From assembly GCA_016617855.1 (NCBI GenBank), contig JAECUM010011119.1, positions 43,066 to 107,065 of the forward strand: a stretch of DNA of 64,000 bases. Direction: 5' to 3'. A model generated the notes under the pieces. The model was not told the origin of the DNA and ran no database searches. It saw only the letters and a list, made by a program, of their open reading frames with translations. The translations under genes were made by a program, and so were the position numbers. Source of the DNA: Megalonaias nervosa (Eukaryota; Mollusca; Bivalvia; Unionida; Unionidae). Below are positions 57,001 to 63,200 of the stretch, in pieces; position 1 is the first letter of the stretch, and each line of letters starts with the position of its first letter.

Positions 57001-57159
57001 CTGTCACAAAACACTAATGAATAATTTATAAATGGCTTCAATACCATTGTTTATTGGAACTCTTTCCAACAGGACTCGAATGTCTAGACATTTTGGACTT
57101 TATAGCATATGCATATTCATATTTCTGTAACTGCTATTTAACCAAATTTTTAAAAACTT

Positions 57160-57246
<87 letters not shown>

Positions 57247-60200
57247 TCATATGCTAGATAAAGTAATTTTGACAAACAAGCTTTGATTAAATAGAAGTGA
57301 TAAGATAATATTATAAGTTGTTATGCTAACTTTTTTGAAGGATCATAATCTATATTTCTGTTCTGTAATTGTCTTTATTTAGAGAGAAGATAAAACGTCT
57401 GGCTCTGCAGTTCACCCCGTACAGCTGGACAGACTTCAACTGGCAGCCAACATCTAGTCTGAGGAGATGGATTGCCATGCTCCTTGTTATAGCAATGGTA
57501 AGATCTGGATCAAATTCAGTATCACAGTTAGGGTAATTAAATTTACACAAAATCAATAAAAGAACCATGTTTACAATATGAAATAAAGATTGACTTAATG
57601 CCTTCCAACTAAGTTTTTGTCAGTAAAAACTATTTCAGGTAATTCAGTTTCCTTACTAATTTGCTAAAATTTGTGTGCTTTCTAGAATGTTATGATTTAC
57701 TATTTTTGTAGTTATTAATTGTGTTTTGCCCAAAACATTTTCTCTAGAATCTAAATTCCTTGATTTGTCTCCCTTGATGCGTCATTGTTCATGGAATCTT
57801 AAAGTTCATTGTTTATAGTGACCACAAAGTCCAGGTTCATTGGTACTGCATAATTCTGAGAGAATCACAAGTATACTGAGATGATATTTTAGCAACATTT
57901 AAATTGTGCAATTTTGGCACATTTACATTATTTTGAATATCATTTTTATTCTGTACACTTATTAGAATGTGCACACAGTATTTTGAACATCAGTTTTATT
58001 CTATACACTTATTGGAAGCATGCACACTGAAAAATTTGTCCTATTTTTCATGATCAACATTTTGCAGACTTGGTTTACCTGTTAAATTCACAAAAATATT
58101 TTGCTCATGAAATATTTGGAATTTAGGATTACTTTGTGTTCAATTTGATTAAAGTTGATCTCTGCTTATAAATAGATCTGAAAGGCATTGATAAAGGTAT
58201 ATGTTGTGCCAACCACTGGATTCACATTCCACATTTTAGTAACCTATTAGATAAAGTATTGCTCTGCATATGTTTTTATTAGAAACAACATGTTTCAAAG
58301 GAAGTTTTTCACTTTCATAAATGTGAAAGCTATGACTTGATTGATGAACATAAATATCAGCTGAATATGACCTGGTATTGGTTTTGATCATATCTCCATG
58401 ATGTTATATAGCTTGATTTTAATTAGATTGACCTGCATTTCACCATTTTGAATTTTCTTTTGCTTTCATATTTGAAGTAGAGGTAAGCTGGTTTTTTATC
58501 ACATCTATGTTTGCTGTGCATTATTGGTTAAGATTTTGCACATAGTTTGGGCTTTTTTTACACACTGTATAAAATACTGTTATACCTGGAATCATGAAAT
58601 TTGGTGAGGGGATACATCTGGATGTGTACTACACCTTCATCACTAGAGAGGGTCAGTGACCTATATCACACACTTCACTGACTTTGGTTAAATTTTGTGT
58701 CTTAAGTTAATTTCTTAACCTCTGTTCACGGGAGAATCATCAAACTAGATGATTATATACACCTCTGTTTGTACCAGGCCACAAAGGTAACTGCAGACAT
58801 GAATGAGTATAGGGGAATTAGGGAGTGAACTGCTTGTTGTATGCTTTTCATGTGAGGTCTCACCTGTAGTGGTTAATCAAGTTCATCCTTGATACAGTGG
58901 ACTGATTGTACTGCTGGCAGTCACTCAAGAGTTACTCATCTTTTGTAATATATTCTCTAGCTGATTTTTAAAAATTAATATCTGTTTGTTATCAACTCAT
59001 TATTGTACCCCTACTTTGATATCACAGAAAAGAATGTCGTTTTTATTGTTCTGTGTCTATTATGCCCTGTCACAGAAGTTAGGTAGGTAGGTAGATGGTT
59101 TCACATTATGTCAGCACAATACTGGATATATAGTGCCAATAAAAGTTAACATTTTGAATTTTAAAAAGATTAAAAGTTATAATATAATTATGAAAACTTT
59201 AAAATTCTTTAGTTAGTAAAGGAGCCAAGATTTTTTTAGTCAGATTTTATGTTGAAGAAGATATTTTGTCCAGTGATTACAGGACATTACTAAAAGTAGA
59301 GGTGAGCCATGTAATCATTATCATCTGGTTTGAGCCTTATGGTGTTAATTTGGTCTTTAGGTACATCCATACCAATGTTATATACACATTCTACTTTGTA
59401 CACATTGTAACTTCAGAGAACAGTTCCCTCATTTATTTTAGAAAGACTGCATCCAAATAAAATTTAGTGTCAAGAATTTTGCAGTGATGTCTAATTTGAG
59501 TAAATGTCCAACTTTCTGTTCAACTTTTGAATTAATGCCCCCTTTAGGATTGGCTTTGCACAGAGAGACCTTTGTTTTTCTGATGAATGAAACTTGGTAT
59601 ATTCATACATTACGATTAGAATGTGAATCATATATCACATTGGTGGCCCAACATTGGTTGAGTATTTTAAACTTTCCATACCCTTACCCTTCTCCTATAA
59701 CTCCCAGGCCATTTGAGATTTGAGAAGAAATTTACTTAGGCATCATCACTAGAAGGTGTGTTGCTGCCCATGAAGCTCTTTAATATTAAGAGGTGAAACT
59801 CGATATACAAGAAGGTGTGTCATATACCTAATTGGGAGTCCTAACTTCATTTCTAGGTCACAGCCCAATTTCATATAAATGAAACTTGGTATACTATGTG
59901 TGTCACATACCACATTTTGAGTCCTGACTTCATTTCTAGGTGACAGTCCAATATCATATAGATGAATTTGGTATACTTGAAGGTGTGTCATATAGCACAT
60001 TGGGGGTCCTATCTTCATTTCTATTTCACAGCCCAATATCATTTCAAGGAAACTTGGTATACTGTGTGTATTATTTACTGCATTGGGGGTCCTAACTTCA
60101 TTTATAGGTCACAGCCCAATATCATATAGATGTTGTTGTTGTTGTTGTTGTAGGGTTTAATGCCATTTTTCAGCACAAGATAGGCTATACATGGCAGCCA

Positions 60201-63200
60201 GTATTAATGGTGGAGGGAGAACCAGGGAACATCCCGGAAAGAACCACCGACCCACAAGAAGCTACTGGCAAGCTTTCTCACATACCCACATTGGCTGAGC
60301 CCGAGACTCGAACCCACGTAGAGGTGAGATGGCAGTGATCCGTAACGGTGAGCACTTTAGACCACTCGGCCACTCGGGGCCCCCATCATATAGATGAAAC
60401 CTGGTATACTAGGTGTGTTATATACTACATTGGGGGTCCCATCTTCATTTCTAGGTCACAGCTCAGTATTATATTTTTTTTTCATACCTAAAAGCTGTTT
60501 GAAATTCAGGTATGAAGCTTTGTATATATGTACATTATCACAAATTTTTGTGTCAGATATCACACTGGAACCCTGTCAAGGTCACAGGTCAATATTTTAA
60601 GTTTTCTATCACACTTTCCCTTCTGCTCTTAGAGCCATTTAGATTCATGACTGAAACTTTGTACATTCATACATTATCACTAGAAGGCATGGCATGTGCC
60701 ACACAGTGGTCACAGCTCAATATTTAATTTTCCATTAGACTTTCCTTTCAGCTCAGTAACTTGAGAGTAATCTGAGATTAAGGGATGCAATATGGTTTAC
60801 ATGTATGTTATCATTAACAGGTGTGTTGTGTACTATATATTAGTATCTTATCTTTAAGGTCAGTGTCATGGTATTCTATGTGGAAAATGCTTTCATTATA
60901 CTTTCCTTTTCACTATATAGAACCATTTGTGGTGGAGGGATGAAACTTAGTATAATTATAAAACATTACTAAAGTAAGTCTTGTTCCACACTGGAAGTGC
61001 TGTCTTCAGAGTCAAGGTGACACGTCAGTAGTTTAGGTTTGAGTCACACTTGTTTGCAGTCCTATCTGCAGGGTCAAGGTCACAGATAAATATTGTACTT
61101 CAGTTTGATAGCACCTCAAGTATCACAGTCAAGGTGTTATCTTCAAGGTCAAGGTCACCCCATTACTCTGCTTTTCTTCTAATGGCTTTTGAGAGAGGGC
61201 AATGAAAGTTAATTGCTATCCATGTCAGCCCAGTAACTTTACACCTCTGTCTTAAAGGTCAAAGTCAGATTTCATTGCTGTCAACTTTTTTTTACCTTGC
61301 CATGGTGGGCATAAGGAAAAAATTGGTTTTCCATGTTTTCTTGTATTGTCTTTTTAATGGGTTGTGTTCATACTTTAGTCCATCTCATCATGAGACAGAG
61401 ACAGTTCATTCTGAGATTTTCACCCTTGTCCCTTCATCCATGGGGGCAAGGTCACAGAGACAGTTCCAGTGGCCTAAGTGTTAGAATGTCCACCTTGGAT
61501 GTGGGAGGTCATGGGTTCAAACCCTGGCTGAGTCATGCCAGAGATTTGCTACATGCCTGTGGCGTGATGCCCAAGTGCTAGACATCATTATAAACAGCCA
61601 TGCTGCAGACATTGTAGCAGTGTGACTCAGATTGTTAAAGCTACATTAAAAATTTAAAAAACACACACACACACACACAAGATCACAGAATATTACAGAT
61701 TTGTATCAAAGATTTGGTATATATTTCCACTACTCCTTATGGAATCTTGGTGGCTACATGGTTAGTGTGCCATTCTTATGATCTTTTTGAATCCTACCAT
61801 TGGATCAGCACAGGTTGATTACCATGGTGTGCTCTTGTGCAAGGCACTTTATTCCAATTGCTTTAACGACCTGCATATGTTGCTGTGCCATAAAATGGCA
61901 AACCCAACGAATTTATTACCCCATCATGGATTCAGTTCATTCTTGGGATGTCTCATTATTCAATAAAATGCCAAACCAAACTATTACATTACACCTTGGT
62001 GGATTCTGTTCATACTTGGGATGTCTCATTATTCAATCAACACTTCTCCTTTTGCAACACACTCACTCACCACTTGACCTTGAGCTCAAGGTCATAAACC
62101 CAGAAGATGTGTGTGAAGTTTTATTAATGTTTTTTACTTGGGGTTTTTTGCCATATCTCCATCATGGATTCTCTTCATACTTTGGATGTTTCAGATTGCT
62201 CACTTTGAAGATCTGTGGATTTTTTGAGCATAGGATTAACATGTCAGTCCTGATTTTGTTTTCTTGTTTTTTATCATAATTTTGTGCTATGTAAAAACCA
62301 TGTACAACTTGAAGTAATTCTAATTGTCTAAAAGGTCAAAGGTTATGGTGATTGTAAATGAGGAAAAAAATGGGTTTTGCAGAATAACATTTGTTTTAGA
62401 GTAAGTTCCTTGACCAGACTATGAAACACATGGCAGGCATTAGTGCCTACATAGAGGACTATGAAACACCTGGCAGGCATTAGTATCTATGTAGAGGACT
62501 ATGAAACACATGGTAGGCATTAGTGCCTATGTAGAGGACTATGAAACACATGGCAGGCATTAGTACCTACGTAGAGGACTATGAAACACCTGGCAGGCAT
62601 TAGTGTCTACGTAGAGGACTATGAAACACATGGCAGGCATATGATGTCCAATTCACAGTACTATTGTATCATATTACTTTAAGAGTAACAAGTATAGGTA
62701 AGAATAATAGAACCATGTAAATCTGTGTATATATGCAGGCGGATATATGTGTATATTGTCAGAGTGAATAATCCTTTTATTGGCAATGTTAGCACCTCTG
62801 AAGATTTTTATCATAGATCATGCTATATCATTTTAATAATGCTTATATGCCTTATATATTTCATTTATAATATATATGCATGTGTATGTGTATGTGTGTT
62901 TGTCTGTGTGTATAATCCTTTTATCATCAATGTACAGCGCCTCAGAAGATTTTTATCATAGACTGCACTATATCAAACAATGTAATTTGTAATTTAGGTA
63001 AGTTCTTAATTTTAAGTAGTGTGAACACATTGCAATGTTTGATGCTACTAAATGCATTGTGGAGTAAAATAGTCATTTCCTGTCCTTTCCCTATGACATA
63101 CAAATATATTTTGGCTTTTCAGTTCCTGTTGGCGGAGTTGAACACATTTTACTTGAAGTTTGTCCTGTGGTTACCTCCAGAACATTACCTGAATTCAGGC

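Larger units (their letters stand above)
53883..57382 (+). other. PTDSS2 intron 8
   Basis: 3.5 kb GT-AG intron with the deleted LTR element and the CT/AT microsatellite. 55390-57150 shows no recognisable feature. Confidence 0.9.
57498..63122 (+). other. PTDSS2 intron 9
   Basis: 5.6 kb GT-AG intron. 57498-59480 shows no recognisable feature; 59480-61270 is degenerate repeat; a weak tRNA-like stretch lies near 61746-61830. Confidence 0.9.
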
